Shown here piece by piece: positions 33,051-40,477 of a stretch of 64,000 bases of DNA. The stretch is taken from positions 1,550,001 through 1,614,000 of the forward strand of contig CP109468.1 in the NCBI GenBank assembly GCA_036227345.1, given 5' to 3'. The stretch's first letter is position 1, and each line of letters starts with the position of its first letter. The stretch comes from Streptomyces sp. NBC_01463. Its GTDB lineage: Bacteria; Actinomycetota; Actinomycetes; Streptomycetales; Streptomycetaceae. The notes beneath the pieces are model-generated. The model was not told the origin of the DNA and made no database searches. It saw only the letters and a program-made list of their open reading frames with translations. The translations under genes were made by a program, and so were the position numbers.

Positions 33051-34184
33051 TCAGCGCAGGAAGTCCCTGGCGATGGACTCCGCCACCCGCTCCAGCAGCG
33101 GCCCCGCCTCGGCCATGCACACCGCGGGATCCGGCTCCAGCTCCGTGAGCGCGTACGCGCGGCGGATCCCCGCGCGCCCCAGCGCCTCCGGTGCCAGCGC
33201 CAGGCGGCCGCAGACCGCGACGACCTCGATGCCCGCCGCACGGGCCGCCGCGGCGACCCCGGCCGGGGCCTTGCCGTGCAGCGTCTGTTCGTCGAGGGAC
33301 CCCTCGCCGGTGATGACGAGCGTGGCCCTGGCCAGCGCGGGTGCGAAGCCGAGGACGTCGAGCATCACCTCGATCCCTGGCCGGAACCGCGCACCGAGTG
33401 CGACCAGTGCCCCGTACCCGATGCCGCCCGCCGCCCCGGCGCCCGGCTGCTGTGCCTGCTCCGGCCCCAGCACGGAGGCGTAGTGGGCGAGCGCCGCGTC
33501 GAGCACCGCGATGTCGTCCTCGGTCGCGCCCTTCTGACGCCCGTAGACCTCGGGGGCGCCCTTGGGACCGGTCAGCGGGTTGTCCACGTCGCTGGCGAGG
33601 ATCAGGTCGATGTCGCCGAGCCGCGGGTCGAGCCCGGAGAGATCGGCCGTGGCCAGGTCGGCGAGGCCGCCGCCGCCGGGGCCGACGGGCTTGCCGTCCG
33701 CGTCCAGGAACCGTGCGCCGAGCGCGGCCAGCATGCCCGCCCCGCCGTCCGTGGTCGCGCTGCCGCCGACGCCGAACACGATGGTCCGGGCGCCCGCCTC
33801 CAGCGCGGCGAGCAGCAGCTCGCCGGAGCCGTACGTGGTGGCCGTGAGCGGGGCGAACACGCCCGCCGGCAGATGCTGGAGGCCGGAGGCCTCGGCCATC
33901 TCGACCACGGCGGTGGTGTCCCGCACCGCGTACGCCGCGGTCACGGGGTCGCCGAGCGGCCCGGTCACCCGCGCCTCGCGGCGCTCGAATCCGGCGGCCA
34001 CCGCGGCCGCCACCGTGCCGTCGCCGCCGTCCGCCACCGGCAGGGTCTCGACCCGCACCTCGGGGGCGACGCGCCGCAGCCCGGCCGTCACCCGCTCGGC
34101 GACCTGTACGGCCGTGAGCGAGCCCTTGAACTTGTCCGCCGCGACGAGCACGCGTGCGGTCTCCATCACTGCTCCGTCCGTCAC
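33051..34184 (-). CDS. Glycerate kinase (GlxK/GarK family)
   Basis: This 377-aa enzyme phosphorylates glycerate, usually to 2-phosphoglycerate, and links glyoxylate or glycerate catabolism to glycolysis. Family segments are ADKFKGSLTAVQVAERV at the N-terminus, VADGGDGTV, the nucleotide region GVGGSATTDGGAGM, and the C-terminal ITGEGSLDEQTLHGKAP. Starts at GTG 34184 and ATG 34166 are both possible. It is monocistronic. Glyoxylate from the ethylmalonyl-CoA pathway genes elsewhere in this window could supply the substrate; that link is inference. Confidence 0.93.
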   Translation of the reverse strand: MTDGAVMETARVLVAADKFKGSLTAVQVAERVTAGLRRVAPEVRVETLPVADGGDGTVAAAVAAGFERREARVTGPLGDPVTAAYAVRDTTAVVEMAEASGLQHLPAGVFAPLTATTYGSGELLLAALEAGARTIVFGVGGSATTDGGAGMLAALGARFLDADGKPVGPGGGGLADLATADLSGLDPRLGDIDLILASDVDNPLTGPKGAPEVYGRQKGATEDDIAVLDAALAHYASVLGPEQAQQPGAGAAGGIGYGALVALGARFRPGIEVMLDVLGFAPALARATLVITGEGSLDEQTLHGKAPAGVAAAARAAGIEVVAVCGRLALAPEALGRAGIRRAYALTELEPDPAVCMAEAGPLLERVAESIARDFLR

Positions 34185-34270
34185 CTTGATTCCCTTTGCT
34201 TTCGAACAGGCAGTCGCGCCGACCCGACCCTATCCGCAGCACCCCCTCCCTGCCCATGGGTGTCCGTGCC

Positions 34271-34299
34271 CTGGACCTGCGGCGCCTCGCAACTACGCT
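34271..34299 (+). promoter_or_regulatory. Promoter for leaderless NUDIX transcript
   Basis: CTGGAC (34271-34276), 17 bp, TACGCT (34294-34299). The -10 ends 7 bp before the GTG at 34307, so transcription would start at or beside the start codon. No Shine-Dalgarno sequence is present, which supports a leaderless mRNA. Confidence 0.5.
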
Positions 34300-34306
34300 G
34301 CCCGGT

Positions 34307-34798
34307 GTGACCACCAACGACTACGCCACATACATCGCGGGCCTCCCCAAGGTCCTGGCCGGCGCGGCCTGCGTCTTCCGTGACGGACGGGGCCGGGTAC
34401 TGCTCGTCGAGCCGAACTACCGGGAGGGCTGGACGCTGCCCGGCGGCACGATCGAGTCGGCGGACGGCGAGACCCCCCGGCAGGCCGCCCGGCGCGAGTG
34501 CCTGGAGGAGATCGGTCTCGACCTGGAGCCGGGCCGGCTGCTCGCGGTCGACTGGACGCGCGGCAGCGCACGGCCGCCGATCGTGGCGTACATCTTCGAC
34601 GGCGGGGTCCTGGGCGAGGAGCAGCTGAAGGCGATCCGGATCCAGGAGGAGGAACTCCTGTCGTGGAAGCTCGTCGAGCCCGCGGACCTGGAGAGCCATC
34701 TGCCCGGCGCGGTCGGAGGCCGGGTGCGGGCGGCGCTGGGCGCCCTGGAGTCCGGAGCGGGCCCGGTGGAGCTGGTGGACGGCGGCCCCGTCGGCTGA
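34307..34798 (+). CDS. NUDIX hydrolase
   Basis: This 163-aa hydrolase has an N-terminal strand, then the NUDIX box. The box core REC-LEEIGLDLE follows GGTIESADGETPRQAAR, giving the metal-binding R-E-x2-E-E arrangement with a loop two residues longer than the classical GX5EX7REUXEE. NUDIX enzymes cleave nucleoside diphosphates linked to another moiety; the substrate is unknown. GTG 34307 was chosen because a good -10 lies just before it and the N-terminus is then of normal length. It is divergent from glycerate kinase and convergent with the CGNR gene. Confidence 0.85.
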   Translation: MTTNDYATYIAGLPKVLAGAACVFRDGRGRVLLVEPNYREGWTLPGGTIESADGETPRQAARRECLEEIGLDLEPGRLLAVDWTRGSARPPIVAYIFDGGVLGEEQLKAIRIQEEELLSWKLVEPADLESHLPGAVGGRVRAALGALESGAGPVELVDGGPVG

Positions 34799-34836
34799 GT
34801 CGCCGGCGCGGCTGATGCCGGTGGCCGCCGGACCGG

Positions 34837-35430
34837 CTACCCCTCGGCGTCCGGACCGTCCGCCTTGTGGCGTTGGTAATAGCGGGCCACCCGTGCCCGG
34901 TTGCCGCAGCGTGCGGCCGAGCACCAGCGGCGGCGCGGGTGGGCGGGGACGAACAGCATCGTGCAGTCCGCCGCCTCGCACTCGCGGACCCTGCCGATCG
35001 CCGGGTCCGCCAGCAGCCCGGCCGCGTCCTCGGCGAGCGCCGCGGCCACCCGCACGCCGAGCGGACCGGTGCGGCGGGGCGTCACCACGACCGCGGTGCC
35101 GTCCCACTCCGCGTACCGCACGGCGGGGGCGGCGAGCTGCGCCTCGTTGAGTCCGCGCAGCGCAGATGCCGGGGGGCGCTCGCCCCGGCGGGCCGGCGCG
35201 ACGGCGAGTGCCGCGTGCGCCCGGACCGCCCGCACGGCCGCCACATCCTCCTGGGTCACCGCCTGCTCCCCGGCCGCCCCGGGCAGCCGCTCCCCCTCCA
35301 GGGCCAGCCAGGCCCGCAGGCCGGCCGGGTCGGCCAGGTGATCGACCGGCGGACCCTGCGCCGCGTACGGAAGCGTGTTGAGCAGGTCCAGGGCGAGGGG
35401 TTCACCGGTCAGGGGCTCAAGACCATTCAT
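34837..35430 (-). CDS. CGNR zinc-finger (ABATE domain) transcriptional regulator
   Basis: This is a 197-aa protein. The N-terminal ABATE/DUF1470 domain begins with GEPLALDLLNTL, and the C-terminal CGNR zinc finger (about residues 150-190) has C-x4-C, then WCSAARCGNRARVARYYQRH. The family is proposed to contain stress-related DNA-binding regulators. It is divergent from the alpha/beta hydrolase gene, and the 86-bp gap holds three CTAATGC boxes exactly 24 bp apart. It is therefore probably the regulator of both genes. Confidence 0.85.
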   Translation of the reverse strand: MNGLEPLTGEPLALDLLNTLPYAAQGPPVDHLADPAGLRAWLALEGERLPGAAGEQAVTQEDVAAVRAVRAHAALAVAPARRGERPPASALRGLNEAQLAAPAVRYAEWDGTAVVVTPRRTGPLGVRVAAALAEDAAGLLADPAIGRVRECEAADCTMLFVPAHPRRRWCSAARCGNRARVARYYQRHKADGPDAEG

Positions 35431-35434
35431 GCCA

Positions 35435-35489
35435 CTAATGCTAACTCACACCCTTGACGCATTAGATCTCCCTGGCATAGAACTAATGC
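35435..35489. promoter_or_regulatory. Three CTAATGC boxes with 24-bp spacing over the hydrolase promoter
   Basis: CTAATGC occurs at 35435-35441, as its reverse complement at 35459-35465, and again at 35483-35489. The box starts are exactly 24 bp apart and alternate in orientation. A plus-strand promoter, TTGACG (35454-35459), 18 bp, TAGAAC (35478-35483), is interleaved with boxes 2 and 3. Box 1 sits 4 bp upstream of the CGNR start codon. A regulator covering these would control both genes. Confidence 0.6.
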
Positions 35490-35516
35490 ATCAGCACACC
35501 AAGGAGGCATGTGAAC

Positions 35517-36461
35517 ATGGCGATTCAGGTGGTTGTTCCGCACATCCGTCACCGGCACACCGAGGTCGACGGCGTCCGTGTCTTCTACCGCGAGTCGCTC
35601 CCGGCCGTCGGGGGCGACGACGCCCCGGTGCTGCTGCTCCTGCACGGCTTCCCCTCGGCCTCGCACCAGTTCCGCCGCCTGATGGACGCCCTCGGCGCCC
35701 ACTTCCGCATCGTCGCCCCGGACTACCCGGGCTTCGGCCACAGCGACGTCCCCGGGTCCTCGACCACCGGCGGCCCGTTCACGTACACCTTCGACCGCCT
35801 CGCCGACATCACCGAGGGCTTCGTGCGGCAGCTGGGCCTGTCCCGCTTCGTGATGTACGTGTTCGACTTCGGCGCCCCCGTCGGATTCCGGCTCGCCACC
35901 CGCCACCCGGAGTGGATCGCCGGCCTGGTGGTGCAGAACGGCAACGCGTACGAGGAGGGGCTGTCGCCGCAGGCCCGCGACTTCATCGCCCTCCGCCCGG
36001 AGCAGCCAGGCGCCGCCGACACGGTGCGCTCGCTGCTGACCCTCCCGGCGACCCGCGGCCAGTACGAGGGCGGGACCGCCGATCCGGAGCTGATGGCGCC
36101 GGACGGCTGGACCCTGGACCAGCACTTCCTGGACCTCCCGGGGCGTACGCAGCCGCAGCTGGACCTGGCCTTCGACTACCACTCCAACGTGGCGCTCTAT
36201 CCGCGGTGGCAGGAGTGGCTGCGCACCCACACCCCGCCCGCGCTCATCGTCTGGGGCACGGGCGACATGTTCTTCCCCGAGCCCGGCGCCCGCGCGTATC
36301 TGCGCGATCTGCCGGACGCCGAACTGCACCTCTTCGGCACCGGGCACTTCGCCCTGGAGGACCACCTGCCGCAGATCGCACCGCTCGTCGCCGGTTTCGT
36401 GGACCGCGCCTGGACGGCGGCGGACCGGCCCGGAGAAGCACGTGGCATCCGGGTGCGGTAA
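35517..36461 (+). CDS. Alpha/beta hydrolase, epoxide hydrolase/haloalkane dehalogenase-like
   Basis: This 314-aa protein has the alpha/beta-hydrolase oxyanion region LLLLHGFPSASHQFR, the APDYPGFGHSD strand, and a nucleophile elbow VFDFGAPVGFRLA. The nucleophile is Asp, as in epoxide hydrolases and dehalogenases, rather than Ser. The acid lies in IVWGTGDMFFPE and the His in GTGHFALED. ATG 35517 was chosen because AAGGAGG at 35501-35507 is 9 bp away; the GTG at 35511 is only 3 bp from it. It is divergent from the CGNR regulator. The natural substrate is unknown. Confidence 0.88.
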   Translation: MAIQVVVPHIRHRHTEVDGVRVFYRESLPAVGGDDAPVLLLLHGFPSASHQFRRLMDALGAHFRIVAPDYPGFGHSDVPGSSTTGGPFTYTFDRLADITEGFVRQLGLSRFVMYVFDFGAPVGFRLATRHPEWIAGLVVQNGNAYEEGLSPQARDFIALRPEQPGAADTVRSLLTLPATRGQYEGGTADPELMAPDGWTLDQHFLDLPGRTQPQLDLAFDYHSNVALYPRWQEWLRTHTPPALIVWGTGDMFFPEPGARAYLRDLPDAELHLFGTGHFALEDHLPQIAPLVAGFVDRAWTAADRPGEARGIRVR

Positions 36462-36469
36462 CGTTGACG

Positions 36470-36600
36470 GCTGCGAAGGGGAGTAGCCCTGCAAACCGGT
36501 CGTCGACACACTGGAACCTCCGGGTTCCCGGTGGCCGGGCTCGTGGATCATGACGGGCGGGCGAGACCTTCGGTCAGGTATGACACGCCCACGCCCCGTG
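36470..36600 (+). ncRNA. yybP-ykoY (manganese) riboswitch
   Basis: The region has the conserved elements of the yybP-ykoY aptamer in order. These are GGGGAGTAGC at 36478-36487, CCGGTCGTCGACACACTGG at 36497-36515, a GC-rich P2/P3 stem with GGCCGGGCTCGTGGATCA, and the closing GCGAGACC-TTC-GGTCAGGTATGAC near 36561-36584. It starts just after the hydrolase stop and precedes a GDT1-family transporter gene, the classical target of this riboswitch. Mn2+ binding should raise expression of the exporter. A hairpin-prone stretch at 36585-36690 could be the expression platform. Confidence 0.82.
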
Positions 36601-36697
36601 GGCGGTGCCGTCATGCCGGGCCGAGTGGTCCTCCGAAAAGCCCGAGCGGCACTTCGCGGAAGATCCGGGGCCCGGCTCCAACAGAAAGCCACCCGGA

Positions 36698-37282
36698 ATG
36701 CATCTCGACCCCCTGGCGATCATCACCGCTTTCGGGCTGATCTTCCTCGCGGAACTCCCCGACAAGACGATGTTCGCGTCGCTGGCCATGGGCACGCGCA
36801 TGCGCCCGCTCTACGTCTGGTTCGGCACGTCGTCGGCGTTCATCGTCCATGTCGCCATCGCGGTCGGGGCGGGCGGCCTGCTCGGTCTGCTGCCCGGCTG
36901 GATCGTCAAGCTCGTCTCCGCCGCCCTGTTCGCCTTCGGCGCGTTCATGCTCCTGCGGGCCGACGCGGGCGACGACGAGGACGAGGACGGCCCCAAGACG
37001 GTGACCGGCTTCTGGCCGGTGTACTCGACCGCCTTCATGGCCGTCTTCATCAGCGAATGGGGCGACCTCACCCAGATCACGACGGCCAACCTGGCCGCGA
37101 GCAACGGCGCCTGGTCCACCGCGATCGGGTCCGCCGCCGCCCTGATGTCCGTATCGGCGCTGGCGCTGCTCGCGGGACGCTTCATCGCCAAGCGCGTGCC
37201 GCTCAAGACGGTGCAGCGCATCGGCGGGCTGTGCATGCTGGGGCTGGCGGTCTGGACGGTCGTGGAGATCTTCGTCGGCTGA
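36698..37282 (+). CDS. GDT1/TMEM165 (UPF0016) family Mn2+ transporter
   Basis: This 194-aa protein has six hydrophobic spans in two repeats. Each repeat carries the family motif E-x-G/P-D-x-T: ELPDKT near residue 17 and EWGDLT near residue 125. An acidic cytoplasmic loop (DAGDDEDEDG) separates them. Family members move Mn2+ or Ca2+ by cation/proton exchange, and bacterial ones export Mn2+. The start ATG 36698 opens directly on the first helix; the RBS is weak (GAAAG at about 36684). The upstream yybP-ykoY riboswitch independently supports a manganese role. Confidence 0.9.
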   Translation: MHLDPLAIITAFGLIFLAELPDKTMFASLAMGTRMRPLYVWFGTSSAFIVHVAIAVGAGGLLGLLPGWIVKLVSAALFAFGAFMLLRADAGDDEDEDGPKTVTGFWPVYSTAFMAVFISEWGDLTQITTANLAASNGAWSTAIGSAAALMSVSALALLAGRFIAKRVPLKTVQRIGGLCMLGLAVWTVVEIFVG

Positions 37283-37300
37283 TCCGGCCGCGATCGGAAC

Positions 37301-37350
37301 GCGTACGGGGAGGGGCTCCGCGCAGCTGCGCGGAGCCCCTCCCCGTACGC
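37301..37350. terminator. 50-bp perfect palindrome between convergent genes
   Basis: Positions 37301-37325 and 37326-37350 are exact reverse complements with no spacer, giving a 25-bp-arm cruciform/hairpin. It begins 18 bp after the transporter stop and ends 9 bp before the Ogt stop, so it can terminate both genes. Confidence 0.85.
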
Positions 37351-37359
37351 CGTACCCGC

Positions 37360-37893
37360 CTAGAAGAGTGCCGGAGCACTGTCCTGCGTACCGTTCTCGA
37401 AGGCCAGCAGGCGCTGCTTGCGGTCGAGGCCGCCGCCGTAGCCCGTGAGGCTCCCCGAGGCCCCGATCACCCGGTGGCAGGGCACGATGATGCCGACCGG
37501 GTTCTTGCCGTTGGCCAGGCCCACCGCGCGGGAGGCGCCGGGCTTGCCGAGGTTCTCGGCCAGCTCCCCGTACGAACGGGTCTCGCCGTACGGAATCCGC
37601 CGGAGCTCGGCCCAGACGCTGCGCTGGAACGGGGTGCCGTCCAGATGCAACGGGAGGTCGAACTCCCGTAGCTCACCGGCGAAGTAGGCGTCCAGCTGCT
37701 CGACGGTCTCGTCGAAGGGGCCCGGGTCGGCCTCGCCGAAGGTCTCCTCGGGCGGCCGGTGCCGCTGATCGGTCATGTACAGGCCGGCGAGAACCCGGTC
37801 GGTGGCGACGAGGGTCAACGGGCCGTAGGGGCTGTCGATCACGGTGTGCTGCCGGGACCGCTGGACCGCTGTGGTGGTGCGCATCGTGGTCAC
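37360..37893 (-). CDS. ogt: Methylated-DNA-[protein]-cysteine S-methyltransferase
   Basis: This 177-aa suicide repair protein takes the methyl group from O6-methylguanine. It has the acceptor motif PCHRV (Cys139 in this numbering), preceded by an AVGLANGKNPVGIIV helix-turn and the RIPYGETRSYGELA DNA-binding region. GTG 37893 overlaps the stop of the ada-alkA gene (GTGA), which fixes the probable start; ATG 37884 is the alternative. Together with the upstream gene it forms an alkylation-damage operon. Confidence 0.93.
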   Translation of the reverse strand: MTTMRTTTAVQRSRQHTVIDSPYGPLTLVATDRVLAGLYMTDQRHRPPEETFGEADPGPFDETVEQLDAYFAGELREFDLPLHLDGTPFQRSVWAELRRIPYGETRSYGELAENLGKPGASRAVGLANGKNPVGIIVPCHRVIGASGSLTGYGGGLDRKQRLLAFENGTQDSAPALF

Positions 37894-39377
37894 GAGGAAC
37901 TTCCTTGTGCGGGAAGGTGGTTGATGGGGTGGTCGTCGACGGTCCACAGATACTGGACGGCGTACGCCCGCCAGGGCCGCCAGCTCGCGGCGCGTGCGGT
38001 GAGCGCGGCGGGGGTCGAGGGCAGGCCGAGCTGCTCGGCGGACCGCCGGATGCCCAGGTCGGTCGGCAGGAAGGCGTCCGGGTCGCCGAGCGCCCGCATG
38101 GCGATGACCTCGACGGTCCAGGGACCGAATCCCGGCAGCGCGTCCAGTTCGGCCCGCGCCGTCTCCCAGTCGGTGTCGGTGCCCAGCCGCAGCGAGCCGT
38201 CCGCCAGCGCCCCGACGAGCGTGGTCAGCGTCCGGCGGCGGCCGCGGGGCAGGGCCAGCTGTTCCGGGTCGAGTCCGGCCAGCGCCTCCGGGGCCGGGAA
38301 GAGATGGGTCAGCCCGCCCTCGGGGTCCTCGACGGGTGTGCCGTGGGCGGTGACCAGCCGGGCCGCGTGGGTCCGGGCCGCGGCCGTCGACACCTGCTGG
38401 CCGAGCACGGCCCGGACGGCGAACTCCGCACCGTCGACCGTCCTCGGCACCCGGCGCCCCGGCGCCTTGTCGACCAGCGGGGCGAGCAGCGGATCGGAGC
38501 GCAGCTGCTCGTCGACGGCGACCGGGTCGGCGTCCAGGTCCAGCAGCCAGCGGCAGCGGCTGATGGCGAGGGTCAGATCACGCGGGTCGGTGAGCGAGAG
38601 CCGGCAGGCGATGTGGTCGGGGCGCGGGGTGAGGGCGACGATGCCGTGCCCGTGCGGCAGGTCGAGCGTGCGCCGGTAGGCCCCGTCGCGCCACTCCTCG
38701 ACGCCCGGGACGGCCGTCGCGGCGAGGTGCCCGAAGAGGTTGCTGGGGTTGAGCGGGGCGCGGTACGGCAGCCGCAGCGCTATCACGCCGGGGGTGGCGG
38801 GCGGCCGGGCCGACCGGGCGGCGCGGCTGCGCAGCTCCCCCGGCGCCAGGGCGAAGACCTCGCGCACGGTGTCGTTGAAGGTGCGGATCGAGGAGAACCC
38901 GGCGGCGAACGCCACTTCGGCCATGGGCAGCCCGGTCGTCTCGATGAGCACCCGCGCGGTCTGCGCCCGCTGCGCCCGGGCCAGCGCGAGGGGCCCGGCG
39001 CCCAGCTCGGCGAGCAGCTGCCGCTCGATCTGCCGGGCCGAGTACCCGAGCCGGGTGGCGAGGCCCGGGACGCCCTCCCGGTCGACGACGCCGTCCCGGA
39101 TGAGGCGCATCGCGCGGGCCACGGAGTCGGCGCGCGCGTTCCACTCGGGCGATCCGGGGCTGGTGTCGGGCCGGCACCGCTTGCAGGCCCGGAAGCCGGC
39201 CTGCTGACAGGCCGCGGCGCTCGGGTAGAAGGTCATGTTCTCGACCTTGGGCGGCACGACGGGACAGCTCGGACGGCAGTAGATCCGGGTGGTCAGGACC
39301 GCCGTGAAGAACCAGCCGTCGAACCGGGAGTCCTTGGACTTGACGGCCCGCACGCAGCGCTCGGTGTCGGTGTGCAT
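37890..39377 (-). CDS. Ada-type methyl sensor fused to AlkA DNA-3-methyladenine glycosylase
   Basis: This 495-aa protein has three parts. The first is the Ada N-terminal zinc/methyl-phosphotriester domain (residues 1-75) with Cys34, Cys38, Cys65 and Cys68 in YCRPSC and CKRC; Cys34 corresponds to the E. coli acceptor. The second is an AraC HTH (about residues 85-185). The third is an AlkA N-terminal domain plus HhH-GPD glycosylase (about residues 205-485), with the helix-hairpin-helix LPGFGPWTVEVIAMRAL and catalytic Asp440 in FLPTDLGI. Methylation of Cys34 should turn it into an activator of its own operon while the C-terminus excises alkylated bases. No clear Shine-Dalgarno sequence precedes ATG 39377. 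Confidence 0.93.
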   Translation of the reverse strand: MHTDTERCVRAVKSKDSRFDGWFFTAVLTTRIYCRPSCPVVPPKVENMTFYPSAAACQQAGFRACKRCRPDTSPGSPEWNARADSVARAMRLIRDGVVDREGVPGLATRLGYSARQIERQLLAELGAGPLALARAQRAQTARVLIETTGLPMAEVAFAAGFSSIRTFNDTVREVFALAPGELRSRAARSARPPATPGVIALRLPYRAPLNPSNLFGHLAATAVPGVEEWRDGAYRRTLDLPHGHGIVALTPRPDHIACRLSLTDPRDLTLAISRCRWLLDLDADPVAVDEQLRSDPLLAPLVDKAPGRRVPRTVDGAEFAVRAVLGQQVSTAAARTHAARLVTAHGTPVEDPEGGLTHLFPAPEALAGLDPEQLALPRGRRRTLTTLVGALADGSLRLGTDTDWETARAELDALPGFGPWTVEVIAMRALGDPDAFLPTDLGIRRSAEQLGLPSTPAALTARAASWRPWRAYAVQYLWTVDDHPINHLPAQGSSS

Positions 39378-39471
39378 GGTTCAAGCATGGGGCACGGCAG
39401 GAGGGCCGGGCTGGCGGAAATCCGACATCAGCGTTCCGCTGCCTGGGCCCGGGCGGGCTCAGGGTCATGAG

Positions 39472-39499
39472 TTGACATGCGGAGCCGCGGTGAGAGGCT
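39472..39499 (+). promoter_or_regulatory. Promoter of the UBP zinc-finger gene
   Basis: A consensus TTGACA (39472-39477) is followed after 16 bp by GAGGCT (39494-39499), which resembles the Streptomyces TAGGCT -10. This would give a leader of about 50 bases with AAGGGAG at 39544-39550 before ATG 39558. Confidence 0.45.
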
Positions 39500-39557
39500 T
39501 GGATGGCCGGACAGCTCGCCACGCAGGGCAGGCAGGGAAGAGCAAGGGAGAGCCGCC

Positions 39558-39866
39558 ATGACGGATGCGTCGTCCACGCCGATCTGTTCGCATCTGGACC
39601 AGGTCAGGCGTGTCACCCCGGCCAGCCCCGACTCCTGCCCGGAGTGTGTCGCACAGGGTGACAGCTGGGTTCATCTGCGCGAGTGCCCGAGCTGCGGCCA
39701 CATCGGATGCTGCGACTCCTCCCGCAACCGGCACGCCACCGCGCACCGTGACGCCACGGGTCACCCCCTCATCCGCTCCTACGAGCCGGGCGAGACGTGG
39801 TGGTGGTGCTACGAGGACCAGGTGACGTTCGACGTCGACGGTGCCGGCCCCGCCCGGGAGGCCTGA
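39558..39866 (+). CDS. UBP-type zinc finger protein
   Basis: This 102-aa protein is nearly all one zf-UBP domain: C-x-H at PICSHLDQV, then CPEC, LRECPSCGHIGCCDSS, RHATAHRDATGHPL and WWWCYEDQ. In eukaryotes this fold binds ubiquitin tails; in actinobacteria it is a common stand-alone protein of unknown role, sometimes involved in redox or protein-quality functions. RBS AAGGGAG lies 7 bp before ATG 39558. It is divergent from the ada-alkA gene. Confidence 0.88.
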   Translation: MTDASSTPICSHLDQVRRVTPASPDSCPECVAQGDSWVHLRECPSCGHIGCCDSSRNRHATAHRDATGHPLIRSYEPGETWWWCYEDQVTFDVDGAGPAREA

Positions 39867-39882
39867 GCGCGCCTCCGGAGCA

Positions 39883-40419
39883 TCAGGCCTGCGCCGCCAG
39901 CGCCTCCTCGAACTCCACGTACGCGTGCGCGTCGAACAGCACGAACCGCACCTCCTCGACGGGCGCGGCGGCCTCGGCGAGGACCGTGCGGACGGCGATG
40001 CGGGCGCCGTCGTCCATCGGCCATCCGTAGATGCCGGTGGAGATCGCGGGGAACGCGATGGTGCGCGCCCCCAACTCCTTCGCCACCCGCAGGGCTTCGC
40101 GGTAACACGACTCCAGCAGGGCCGAGCGGTCCTCGGCGCTGCTCCACACCGGGCCGACCGTGTGCACGACCCAGCGGGCGTCGAGCTTCCCCGCGGTGGT
40201 GGCGACGGCCTGGCCCGTGCGCAGTCCCTTGCCGTACTTCGAGGCGCGCAACTCCCGGCACGCGGCGAGGATTTCGGGTCCGCCCCGGCGGTGGATCGCG
40301 CCGTCGACCCCGCCGCCGCCGAGCAGCGAGGAGTTCGCGGCGTTGACGACGGCGTCGACGGACTGCTGGGTGATGTCGCCCCGTACGAGGGTGACGGTGA
40401 CGGCGGAAGATGTGCGCAT
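39883..40419 (-). CDS. Macrodomain protein, O-acetyl-ADP-ribose deacetylase type
   Basis: This 178-aa protein has the MacroD signature: VTLVRGDITQQSVDAVVNAANSSLLGGGGVDGAI read in parts, with the ADP-ribose-binding Asp in GDIT, the VVNAANS loop, and GGGGVDGAIHRRGG. The phosphate loop AISTGIYGWP follows. Such proteins hydrolyse O-acetyl-ADP-ribose or remove mono-ADP-ribose from proteins. It is convergent with the zinc-finger gene, with only 16 bp between the stops. The start is ATG 40419. Confidence 0.92.
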   Translation of the reverse strand: MRTSSAVTVTLVRGDITQQSVDAVVNAANSSLLGGGGVDGAIHRRGGPEILAACRELRASKYGKGLRTGQAVATTAGKLDARWVVHTVGPVWSSAEDRSALLESCYREALRVAKELGARTIAFPAISTGIYGWPMDDGARIAVRTVLAEAAAPVEEVRFVLFDAHAYVEFEEALAAQA

Positions 40420-40477
40420 GCGGACATCATGCCGTCACACGCGGCCCACGGGTGGCCCAACGCCCGCGCCGCGCGCG

